Part shown: positions 48,226 to 56,109 of the stretch, one piece after another | Layout of the letters: the number at the start of each line of letters is the position of its first letter | Position numbering within the stretch: position 1 is the stretch's first letter | Origin: Plantibacter sp. VKM Ac-2880 | GTDB lineage: Bacteria > Actinomycetota > Actinomycetes > Actinomycetales > Microbacteriaceae | Assembly: GCF_015351235.1 (NCBI RefSeq) | Contig: NZ_JADKSJ010000001.1 | Location: 976,289-1,040,288 of the forward strand | Direction: 5' to 3' | Length of the DNA: 64,000 bases | Translations under genes and position numbers: made by a program | Notes under the pieces: generated by a model | What the model was told of the DNA's origin: nothing | The model's database searches: none | The model's input: the letters and a program-made list of their open reading frames with translations, nothing else

Positions 48226-49548
48226 ATGGCAATGACGCTCTCCTCCCTCAAACGGCTGGACAAGACCCACTACCTCTACATCGCGGTGATCCTCGCGGTG
48301 CTCGCCGGCATCGTCGTCGGCCTCACCGCCCCGGAGTTCGCGAAGGGGTTGAAGCCGGTCGGCGACGCGTTCGTCGCCCTCATCAAGATGATGATCGCCC
48401 CGGTCATCTTCTGCACCATCGTGATCGGCGTCGGCTCCATCGCCAAGGCCGCGACGGTCGGCAAGGTCGGCGGCCTCGCGATGCTCTACTTCATCGTCAT
48501 GTCGACCTTCGCCCTCGCGATCGGCCTCGTCGTCGGCAACCTCATCCAGCCGGGTGCCGGTCTGAACCTCGCTGAGACGAGCTACCAGGTGGAGGGGGAG
48601 GCGAAGAGCACCACCGAGTTCATCCTCGGCATCATCCCCACCACGCTCGTGTCGTCGCTGACGGGCGGCAACATCCTCCAGGTGCTGTTCGTCGCCCTGC
48701 TCGTCGGGTTCGGCCTGCAGAAGATGGGCGCGACGGGCGAGCCGATCCTCCGCGGGATCAAGCTGATCCAGGCGCTCGTGTTCCGCGTGCTCGCGATGAT
48801 CATGTGGATCGCGCCCATCGGGGCCTTCGGTGCGATCGCCGCGGTGACCGGGTCCGCCGGCGCCAGCGCGCTCGTCGGGCTCGCGACGCTCATGATCGCG
48901 TTCTACATCACGTGTGCGGTGTTCATCGTCGTCGTGCTCGGTGGCGTCCTGCGCCTCGCGACCGGGTTCAACATCTTCGCGCTCATGAAATACCTCGGCC
49001 GTGAGTACCTGCTCATCGTCGGTACCTCCTCCTCGGAGGCCGCCCTGCCACGGCTCATCGCGAAGATGGAGCACCTCGGCGTCTCGAAGCCCGTCGTCGG
49101 CATCACCGTCCCGACCGGCTACTCCTTCAACCTCGACGGCACCGCGATCTACCTGACGATGGCGTCGATCTTCATCGCCGACGTCATGGGGGTGCCGATG
49201 AACCTCGGCGAGCAGATCTCCCTGCTCGCGTTCATGATCATCGCGTCGAAGGGTGCGGCCGGCGTCACCGGTGCCGGGCTCGCGACCCTCGCCGGCGGCC
49301 TCCAGGCGAACCGTCCCGACCTCGTTGACGGCGTCGGCCTCATCGTCGGGATCGACCGCTTCATGTCGGAGGCACGCGCCCTCACGAACTTCACCGGCAA
49401 CGCGGTCGCCACGATCATCATCGGCACCTGGGTGAAGGAGGTCGACCGTGCGCAGGTCGTCGAGGTGCTCGCCGGTCGGTCGCGGTTCGACGAGGCGACG
49501 ATGAGCGTGGACGACCACACGGGTGCGGTGGCGGTGGCGAAGCGCTGA
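48226..49548 (+). CDS. dctA: C4-dicarboxylate:cation symporter (DAACS family)
   Basis: Secondary transporter of 440 residues in the dicarboxylate/amino acid:cation symporter family. The helical hairpin HP1 segment YLLIVGTSSSEAALPRLI carries the serine-rich motif, TM7 shows GITVPTGYSFNLDGTAIYLTMA (the NMDGT-type motif as NLDGT), and HP2/TM8 has SKGAAGVTGAG and GIDRFMSEARALTNFTGNAVA with the substrate-binding Arg and Asp/Asn residues of DctA-type carriers. The RA-x-T-N-x-x-G-N pattern favours dicarboxylates over glutamate. Two in-frame ATGs (48226, 48232) are possible. Divergent from the CitA/DcuS-type system, which presumably induces it. A repeat-derived hairpin follows 11 bases after the stop. 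Confidence 0.93.
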   Translation: MAMTLSSLKRLDKTHYLYIAVILAVLAGIVVGLTAPEFAKGLKPVGDAFVALIKMMIAPVIFCTIVIGVGSIAKAATVGKVGGLAMLYFIVMSTFALAIGLVVGNLIQPGAGLNLAETSYQVEGEAKSTTEFILGIIPTTLVSSLTGGNILQVLFVALLVGFGLQKMGATGEPILRGIKLIQALVFRVLAMIMWIAPIGAFGAIAAVTGSAGASALVGLATLMIAFYITCAVFIVVVLGGVLRLATGFNIFALMKYLGREYLLIVGTSSSEAALPRLIAKMEHLGVSKPVVGITVPTGYSFNLDGTAIYLTMASIFIADVMGVPMNLGEQISLLAFMIIASKGAAGVTGAGLATLAGGLQANRPDLVDGVGLIVGIDRFMSEARALTNFTGNAVATIIIGTWVKEVDRAQVVEVLAGRSRFDEATMSVDDHTGAVAVAKR

Positions 49549-49559
49549 TCGCGCCCGTC

Positions 49560-49599
49560 GACAGGCTCAGGGACCGGAGCACCGGACCCTGAGCCTGTC
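49560..49599 (+). terminator. Terminator built from two inverted palindromic-element copies
   Basis: GACAGGCTCAGGGACCGG, loop AGCA, CCGGACCCTGAGCCTGTC: an 18-bp stem with a single mismatch, starting 11 bases after the dctA stop. Each arm is one copy of the intergenic repeat. Confidence 0.72.
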
Positions 49600-49736
49600 C
49601 GCGTCCCGGAGCCTGAGTTCGCTTCCCGGTCCCTGAGTTCGCCTCCGGCCCCTGAGGTCGCCTCCCGGTCCCTGAGCCTGAGTTCGCTTCCCGGTCCCTG
49701 AGTTCGCCTCCGGTCCCTGAGCCTGTCGAAGGGCTA
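49600..49736. repeat. Degenerate short repeats CGGTCCCTGAGTTCGC
   Basis: Five or so copies of TCCCGGTCCCTGAGTTCGCT variants, some reading CCTGAGCCTGAG, ending with a full reverse palindromic element GGTCCCTGAGCCTGTCGAAGGG at 49711-49732. All are in the opposite orientation to the copies at 9.5 kb. Confidence 0.8.
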
Positions 49737-50393
49737 GTTCGCCGGTGAGTCGACGATCGGCTTCGACGGCGGGGTGTCGCCCTCGAGTGTCGCCTCACCG
49801 GCTGCGGGGCGCGCGGTGCTCGGCGCGATCCGGAACAGCGGGATCGTGTAGCCGCAGATCGGCCCGATGAGGACGGCGAAGAGCACCGTTCCGATGCCGA
49901 CGTTGCCGCCGAGGAGCCAGCCGACGCCGAGGACCACCACCTCGACGCCCGTGCGCCCGACCCAGATGGGCCAGCCGGTCACCCGGTGGATGCCGGTCAT
50001 GAGGCCGTCGCGCGGGCCGGGGCCGAAGTTGCCGCCGATGTACAGCCCGGAGGCGACGCCGAGCAGCAGGAGTCCACCGGCGAAGAGGAGGATGCGTGCC
50101 CACAGGTCGAGGTCGGCGGGGATGAGGGCCAGCCCGATGTCGGCCGAAGGCCCGACGAGGAGGACGTTGAGGACGGTGCCGACACCGGGGCGCTGCTTCA
50201 GCGGGATCCAGGCGAGGAGCACGACACCGCCGACGATGATCGTGATGAGCCCGAAGGTCAGGCCGGTGCGCAGGTTGAGCCCCTGGGTGAGGACGTCCCA
50301 GGGGGCCACGCCGACGGCTCCGCGCACGATCATGGCGATGGCGATGCCGTACAGGAAGAGGCCGATGAGGAGTTGGAGCACACGACGGGTCAT
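49734..50393 (-). CDS. YczE/YitT-like five-helix membrane protein
   Basis: A 219-residue integral membrane protein with about five helices, resembling the YczE/YyaS group of uncharacterised membrane proteins. Characteristic stretches are LQLLIGLFLYGIAIAMIVRG followed by VGVAPWDVLTQGL, GGNFGPGPRDGLMTGI in the middle loop, and GTVLFAVLIGPICGYTIPLF near the end; the APWD and GPRDG motifs are conserved in that family. The C-terminal 30 residues are Pro/Glu-rich and polar. It is divergent from a MocR regulator whose operator (50414-50440) lies between them; YczE-type proteins are repeatedly found beside MocR genes. Start 50393 chosen for the basic TRRVLQ beginning. Transport function is inferred only. 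Confidence 0.82.
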   Translation of the reverse strand: MTRRVLQLLIGLFLYGIAIAMIVRGAVGVAPWDVLTQGLNLRTGLTFGLITIIVGGVVLLAWIPLKQRPGVGTVLNVLLVGPSADIGLALIPADLDLWARILLFAGGLLLLGVASGLYIGGNFGPGPRDGLMTGIHRVTGWPIWVGRTGVEVVVLGVGWLLGGNVGIGTVLFAVLIGPICGYTIPLFRIAPSTARPAAGEATLEGDTPPSKPIVDSPAN

Positions 50394-50413
50394 GGTGGAC
50401 AATCCAATTCCAC

Positions 50414-50450
50414 GATTGGCTTTGGCGCTAGAGGCCAATCTGGCTATCGT
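50414..50450 (+). promoter_or_regulatory. MocR promoter overlapping a palindromic operator
   Basis: TTGGCG (50422-50427), 17-base spacer and TATCGT (50445-50450) form a promoter with the ATG six bases on (50457), so the mRNA is leaderless. GATTGGC-N13-GCCAATC (50414-50440) overlaps the -35, indicating autoregulation and control of the divergent membrane protein. Confidence 0.72.
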
Positions 50451-50456
50451 GGTTCA

Positions 50457-51899
50457 ATGGCCTCCATCACCCTGAGCGCACGCTCACTCGCCGCCCTGCT
50501 CGGGCAGTGGAAGAGCGCTGCGCCCGCATACCGCGGTCTCGCGGACCGCATCCGCCTCCTCGTCCTCGACGGCCGCATCCCCGTCGGCACCCGGCTTCCC
50601 GCCGAGCGCGAGTTGGCCGAGCGGCTCGGGTTGAGCCGTACCACGGTGACCGCCGCCTATCGGGAGCTGCGGGAAGCGGGGTATCTCCGCAGCATCCGCG
50701 GCTCGGGCAGTGTCACCCTCCTGCCGTCCGCGCCGGTCTCGCTGGCCCCCGTGCCGCAGGGCGGGTTCCTCGACTTCAGCAAGGCCGCCGTCCCGCCGTG
50801 CCCGGAGATCATCGACGCGGTCCAGGCCGCCGCCGCCGACCTCCCGCGCTACATGCACGACTTCGACTACGACCTCGTCGGCATGCCGGAGCTCCGGCAG
50901 GCGATCGCCGACCGCTACACGGCTCGCGGCCTGCCCACCGACCCCGACGAGATCATGGTGACCGTCGGCGCGCAGCACGCCATCGCCCTCATCGCCCGCA
51001 CCCTGCTGAGTCGCGGCGACCGCGTCCTCGTCGAGATGCCGAGCTACCCGCACGCCTACGAGGCGCTCCGGGCGGCAGGAGCCCGGCTCGGTGCGGCCAC
51101 GGTCTCGTCGGAGACCGGCTGGGACGTCCGCGAACTCGAGCAGTGGTTCGAGCGCACCAGCCCGGCCATGGCCTACCTCATGCCCGACTTCCACAACCCC
51201 ACCGGCGCTTCGATGCCGCTCGAGACCCGTCGACGCGTCGCGGCGGCTGCCCAGCGCCACGGGACGGTGCTCGTCATCGACGAGACCACGGCCGAACTCG
51301 ACATCGACCGGCCCACGGACGAGGGGCTCGACGGCACCCCGTTCGCCGCGCTCGCGGGTGCGCCGGCGTCGATCGTCACGATCGGGTCCGTCGGCAAGAC
51401 GATCTGGGGCGGCCTGCGCATCGGGTGGATCCGGGCTGAGCGGGGCACGATCAGGAAGCTCGTCTCGGCGCGGTCGCTGGGTGACCTCGGCACGCCGATC
51501 CTCGACCAGCTGACGGTCCAGCAGTTGCTGCCGGCGATGGACGGCATCGTCGCGCGACGTGGCCAGGCACTCGGCGAGACCCGCGATCGTCTCGTCGACC
51601 TGCTGGCCGAACGACTGCCGGACTGGACGGTACCGCGCGTCGACGGCGGCATCGCCACGTGGGTGAACCTCGGTGAGGCGGCGTCTTCGCAGCTCTCGCT
51701 CGCGGCTCGCGGTCACGGGCTCGTCATCGTCGCGGGACCACGGTTCGGCATCGACGGTGCGTTCGAGCGCTATCTGCGCATCCCGATCAGCTATCCGTGG
51801 GCGCAGACCGAGCAGGCGGTCGAGCTGTTGACCGAGACGTGGAACTCGGCCATGTTCGGCCACGTCCCCGCTCTGGACTACCTCGAAGACGTGGTCTGA
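50457..51899 (+). CDS. MocR-family regulator (GntR helix-turn-helix fused to an aminotransferase domain)
   Basis: A 480-residue MocR/PdxR-type protein. Residues 20-90 hold a GntR winged helix (IPVGTRLPAERELAERLGLS and RTTVTAAYRELREAGYL); residues 110-470 are a fold type I aminotransferase domain with MPDFHNPTGASMP (cofactor Asn/Pro loop) and VIDETTAELD. The Schiff-base lysine is expected in SVGKTIWGGLRIGWI, and is present as G-K-T, so PLP binding is plausible. Such regulators respond to PLP or PLP-amino acid adducts. Divergent from the YczE-like gene, its likely target. Leaderless start as described for the promoter. Confidence 0.92.
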   Translation: MASITLSARSLAALLGQWKSAAPAYRGLADRIRLLVLDGRIPVGTRLPAERELAERLGLSRTTVTAAYRELREAGYLRSIRGSGSVTLLPSAPVSLAPVPQGGFLDFSKAAVPPCPEIIDAVQAAAADLPRYMHDFDYDLVGMPELRQAIADRYTARGLPTDPDEIMVTVGAQHAIALIARTLLSRGDRVLVEMPSYPHAYEALRAAGARLGAATVSSETGWDVRELEQWFERTSPAMAYLMPDFHNPTGASMPLETRRRVAAAAQRHGTVLVIDETTAELDIDRPTDEGLDGTPFAALAGAPASIVTIGSVGKTIWGGLRIGWIRAERGTIRKLVSARSLGDLGTPILDQLTVQQLLPAMDGIVARRGQALGETRDRLVDLLAERLPDWTVPRVDGGIATWVNLGEAASSQLSLAARGHGLVIVAGPRFGIDGAFERYLRIPISYPWAQTEQAVELLTETWNSAMFGHVPALDYLEDVV

Positions 51900-52041
51900 C
51901 CCGTCGTCGAGAGCACGAGATCGCTCCCCAGGACACGCGGACGCCCCCCGTGTCCACCGCCTGTGCGAGACCGCGGTCGAAGCGTTCTGCGGTGACATAC
52001 TTGCAGAGTCGGCACCTCTCGCATCAACCGAAAGCGGCTCC

Positions 52042-55000
52042 GTGCATCTGCTCTCCGTCCTCAGCATGAAGAACCGCGCGTTGATCGCGCTCGTCACCAT
52101 CGTGGCCGCCGTGTTCGGCGTCCTCGCAGTGAGCGGTCTCAAACAGGAACTCATCCCATCGGTCCAGTTCCCGCAGCTCGCGATCATCACGAGCTACCCG
52201 GGTGCTGCGCCCGAGGTCGTCAACGACGACGTCTCGACGCCGATCGAGACGGCGATCCAGGGGGTGCCCGGCATCGAGTCGACCTCGGCGACGTCGAGCA
52301 CGAACACGAGCCTCATCTCCGCGACCTTCACCTACGGAACGGATCTCGCCACCGCCGAACAGAAGATCACGCAGGCGATCAACCGCATCAAGTCGACCCT
52401 GCCCGACACGGTCGATCCGCAGGTGGTCAGTGGCAGCATCGACGACCTCCCGGTGATCCAGATCGCCGTCTCCGGCGCGGCCGACCAGGACGGTCTGGCC
52501 GAGGTGCTGTCGAGCTCGGTCGTCCCCGACCTGAAGGACGTGGAGGGTGTGCGCGACGCCGCGATCGTCGGCGAGGTGGGCAAGCGGGTGACGATCACCC
52601 CCGACGACGCGAAGTTGGCCCTCGCCGGGCAGACGAGCCGGGTCATCGGCACTACGCTGCAGCAGAACGGCTCCCTCCAGCCCGCGGGCGACATCACGGA
52701 GGACGACAAGACCTTCTCCGTGCAGACGGGCACGAAGCTCACCTCCGTCGACGACATCGCCGCCCTGCCCATCACGGGCTCGTTCGCCGCCGACGGTTCC
52801 GTGCTCACCATCGGCGACGTCGCGACCGTCGCGCTGACGGACGACCCGATCACCTCGATCTCTCGGGTCGACGGCGAGCCGGCACTGACGATCGCCGTCA
52901 CGAAACTGCCCGCCGCGAACACCGTCGAGGTCTCGCAGGGCGTGCGCGACATCCTGCCCGAACTCGAACGGACCATCGGCACCGACGCGAAACTCACCGT
53001 CGTGTTCGACCAGGCCCCCTACATCGAGCAGTCGATCGAAGCGCTCACGACGGAAGGCCTCCTCGGTCTCGTCTTCGCCGTGCTGATCATCCTCGTCTTC
53101 CTCCTCGACGTCCGGGCCACGATCGTGACCGCGATCTCCATCCCGACCTCGGTGCTCATCACCTTCATCGGGCTCCAGGTCGCCGAGTACTCCCTCAACA
53201 TCCTCACCCTCGGTGCACTGACGATCGCGATCGGGCGCGTGGTCGACGACTCCATCGTCGTGATCGAGAACATCAAGCGGCACCTCTCGTTCGGAGACAA
53301 CCGCACCGGGCCGCAGCGCGTCGCGTCGATCCTGAGCGCCGTGCAGGAGGTGGCCGGCGCGATCACCGCCTCGACCGTCACCACCGTGGCCGTGTTCCTT
53401 CCGATCGCGTTCGTCGGCGACGTGACCGGCGAGCTGTTCCGGCCATTCGCCCTCACGGTGACGATCGCCCTGCTCGCATCGTTGCTCGTCGCACTGACCA
53501 TCGTGCCGGTGCTCGCGTACTGGTTCCTCCGCGCCCCGAAGGCCAAGCGGGCGGCCGCGGCCGCCGCGGAGGAGGAGGCACCGGCGGTATCGGCCGGGTC
53601 CGTCCGGAGCCGACGCGAGCGCCGCGTCAGCGTGCAGGACGAGGACGACCTGGAGACGCCCTCGCGGCTCCAGAAGGGCTACCTGCCGATCATCCACTGG
53701 ACGCTCAAGCACTCGGTCACCACACTGGTGCTCTCAGCGGTGGTCCTCCTCGGTACCTCCGCGCTCATCCCCTTCATGAAGACGAACTTCCTGGGAGACT
53801 CGGGCCAGAACACGCTGACCGTCACCCAGACCCTGCCGGTGGGCACGAGTCTCGACGCCCAGGACGCCGCGGCTGAGCAGGTCGAGACCAAGCTGCGCGA
53901 CATCGACGGCATCGACACCGTCCAGCTGTCGATCGGATCGAGCGGCAGCTCGGTGCGCGACGCATTCTCGGGCGGTGGCGGCGGGGCCATCACCTACTCC
54001 ATCACGACGTCCGAGGGCGCCGACCAGACGGCGCTGCAGAAGACGGTCCGCAAGGACTTGGCCGGTCTCGACGACGTCGGCGAGATCGAGGTCGCGGCCT
54101 CGGCGGGCTTCGGCGGCTCAAGCGACATCGAGATCGACATCACCTCCGCCCGGCAGAGCGACCTGGCCGAGGCCGCCGACGCGATCCAGGACGCGGTCAC
54201 CGGGCTCGACGGCGTCGACCAGGTCACGAGCAACCTGAGCGAGTCGCGACCCTTCGTCCAGGTGGCGGTCGACCGCGACGCCGCTGCCGCCGCCGGGTAC
54301 AGCGAGGTCGCCCTCGGCGCCTACATCTCCCAGCTCATGCAGCCGACGACCGTGGGTTCCATCGTCATCGACGACACCACTCTCACCATCTACCTCGACG
54401 CACAGGACCCGCCGACGACCGTCGACGCGCTCGCCGCCACGCAGGTGCCCACGGCCACCGGTCCACGCCGCCTCGACGCCCTCGCCACAGTCTCCCAGGT
54501 CGACGGCCCGTCGAGCATCTCGACCGTGAAGGGGCTGCGTTCGGCGACCGTCAGCGCGACGCCGTCGAGCGACAACCTCGGCACGGCGAGCGCCGAAGTC
54601 CAGAACGCCATCGACGACGTCAAGCTGCCGGCTGGCACCACAGCCACCCTCGGCGGTGTCACGGCCTCGCAGAGCGACGCGTTCGGCCAGCTCGGCCTGG
54701 CGCTCCTGGCCGCCATCCTGATCGTGTACGTGGTCATGGTGGCGACGTTCCGCTCGCTGCGTCAGCCGCTCGAGCTGCTCGTGTCGGTCCCGTTCGCCGC
54801 GACGGGCGCGATCGGACTCCAGATCATCACCGGCATCCCGCTGGGCGTCCCCTCGATCATCGGCGTGCTGATGCTCATCGGCATCGTCGTGACCAACGCG
54901 ATCGTGCTCGTGGACCTCGTGAACCAGTACCGTCGCCGGGGCATGACCGTCGCTGCGGCGGTCGAGCACGGCGCCGCCCGCAGACTGCGTCCGATCCTCA

Positions 55001-56058
55001 TGACGGCACTCGCGACGATCTTCGCGCTCACGCCGATGGCCATGGGGCTCACCGGTCACGGCGGGTTCATCTCCCAGCCGCTCGCGATCGTCGTCATCGG
55101 TGGTCTCGTCTCCTCGACGGTGCTGACCCTCGTCGTGTTGCCGTCGCTCTACAACCTCGTCGAGGGCTTCCGCGAGCGTCGTGAGCTCCGCCGCGCAGCG
55201 GCAGAGAAGCCTCGGGCGCGTTCCGTGGCCGCGATCGAAGGCCCGCGGGCGACGGCGCCGGTCGAGGAGCCCGCGTTCGTCGGCGCCGGTGTCGGCAGCG
55301 TCGATGCAGCAGAGCGCCCGGCCACGACGGAGACCGGATCGAGCGAATCGACCGTGTCGACGGTCACGACCGGTCCGACCGAGGTGACGGCGCCGACCGA
55401 TGTGACGGCGCCGACCGACACTGCCGGGACGACCGAGACGGTCGAAACGGCCAGGCCGGGCACAGGCACCGAATCGATCGACGAGGGCGCGACCGCGGAC
55501 GCGGGCGAGCCGACGGCATCCACGGCCCACGAGGTGCACGGAGCACACGTCGCTACCGGCGACGAGCTCCCACGGACCGAAGCGATCACCCTGCCGGGCG
55601 CCATCACCCTGCCGGGCGCCATCACCGAGGCGACAGCGGCCGAGGCGCCTCACCACGGAGAACACGTCGCCGACGGTGCGCCGACGGACGCCGCACCCAT
55701 CGCGGACACAGGGTCGACCACCCAGGTGGATCGGCCCGCTGACGTAGAGCCGTCGACGGACGCTGAGCCGTCGAGGGACGCTGAGCCGTCTGTGGACGCT
55801 GCGCCGTCGACGGACGCTGAGCCGTCGGTGGACGCTGCGCCGTCGACGGACGCTGAGGCGCTGACGGATCCGGAGGCGACCGCTGCGGGGCAGCCGACGA
55901 CCGAAGCGGCACCGATCGCCGACGAGCAGGCGTCTGAGGCGCCCTCCACGGATGCTCCGTCCGCAGACGAGCCGTCGGCCACGGACGCCCCGTCTCCCGA
56001 CGCGCCGTCGTCCGACGGACCGCAGCGGCCCAAGCGCCGTCGCGCCCAGTGGCCGTGA
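52042..56058 (+). CDS. HAE1-type RND efflux transporter with a 290-residue acidic C-terminal tail
   Basis: Resistance-nodulation-division exporter, 1338 residues. The first 1045 or so make the normal RND core: TM1 (FGVLAVSGLKQELIPSVQFP with its following GAAPEVVNDDVSTPIE), two large extracytoplasmic porter loops, TM2-6 with TLGALTIAIGRVVDDSIVVI (the paired Asp proton relay), and a second half with TM8-12 (ILMTALATIFALTPMAMG). SwrC/YerP proteins of Gram-positives are the closest type. The core is followed by a hydrophilic tail (about 1050-1338) of Thr/Ser/Pro/Asp/Glu-rich sequence containing EPSTDA repeats and ending PKRRRAQWP. No membrane-fusion partner gene is adjacent. GTG start. Substrate unknown. 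Confidence 0.9.
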   Translation: MHLLSVLSMKNRALIALVTIVAAVFGVLAVSGLKQELIPSVQFPQLAIITSYPGAAPEVVNDDVSTPIETAIQGVPGIESTSATSSTNTSLISATFTYGTDLATAEQKITQAINRIKSTLPDTVDPQVVSGSIDDLPVIQIAVSGAADQDGLAEVLSSSVVPDLKDVEGVRDAAIVGEVGKRVTITPDDAKLALAGQTSRVIGTTLQQNGSLQPAGDITEDDKTFSVQTGTKLTSVDDIAALPITGSFAADGSVLTIGDVATVALTDDPITSISRVDGEPALTIAVTKLPAANTVEVSQGVRDILPELERTIGTDAKLTVVFDQAPYIEQSIEALTTEGLLGLVFAVLIILVFLLDVRATIVTAISIPTSVLITFIGLQVAEYSLNILTLGALTIAIGRVVDDSIVVIENIKRHLSFGDNRTGPQRVASILSAVQEVAGAITASTVTTVAVFLPIAFVGDVTGELFRPFALTVTIALLASLLVALTIVPVLAYWFLRAPKAKRAAAAAAEEEAPAVSAGSVRSRRERRVSVQDEDDLETPSRLQKGYLPIIHWTLKHSVTTLVLSAVVLLGTSALIPFMKTNFLGDSGQNTLTVTQTLPVGTSLDAQDAAAEQVETKLRDIDGIDTVQLSIGSSGSSVRDAFSGGGGGAITYSITTSEGADQTALQKTVRKDLAGLDDVGEIEVAASAGFGGSSDIEIDITSARQSDLAEAADAIQDAVTGLDGVDQVTSNLSESRPFVQVAVDRDAAAAAGYSEVALGAYISQLMQPTTVGSIVIDDTTLTIYLDAQDPPTTVDALAATQVPTATGPRRLDALATVSQVDGPSSISTVKGLRSATVSATPSSDNLGTASAEVQNAIDDVKLPAGTTATLGGVTASQSDAFGQLGLALLAAILIVYVVMVATFRSLRQPLELLVSVPFAATGAIGLQIITGIPLGVPSIIGVLMLIGIVVTNAIVLVDLVNQYRRRGMTVAAAVEHGAARRLRPILMTALATIFALTPMAMGLTGHGGFISQPLAIVVIGGLVSSTVLTLVVLPSLYNLVEGFRERRELRRAAAEKPRARSVAAIEGPRATAPVEEPAFVGAGVGSVDAAERPATTETGSSESTVSTVTTGPTEVTAPTDVTAPTDTAGTTETVETARPGTGTESIDEGATADAGEPTASTAHEVHGAHVATGDELPRTEAITLPGAITLPGAITEATAAEAPHHGEHVADGAPTDAAPIADTGSTTQVDRPADVEPSTDAEPSRDAEPSVDAAPSTDAEPSVDAAPSTDAEALTDPEATAAGQPTTEAAPIADEQASEAPSTDAPSADEPSATDAPSPDAPSSDGPQRPKRRRAQWP
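55747..55854 (+). repeat. 18-bp in-frame tandem repeat in the RND tail
   Basis: Six units of GAGCCGTCGACGGACGCT type (18 bp) coding EPSTDA, EPSRDA, EPSVDA and APSTDA variants. The codon frame is kept in every copy, so the array can change in number without frameshift. Confidence 0.88.
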
Positions 56059-56076
56059 AGCCAACCGGCGTGAGCG

Positions 56077-56109
56077 CCCTGCGCTGAGCTCTCCCGGCTC
56101 AGTGCAGGG
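56077..56109. terminator. Bidirectional terminator overlapping the hutH stop
   Basis: CCCTGCGCTGAGC, loop TCTCCCG, GCTCAGTGCAGGG: 13 pairs with one G-T wobble, between the convergent RND gene and hutH. Its right arm includes the hutH stop codon (56099-56101) and final codons. Confidence 0.72.
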
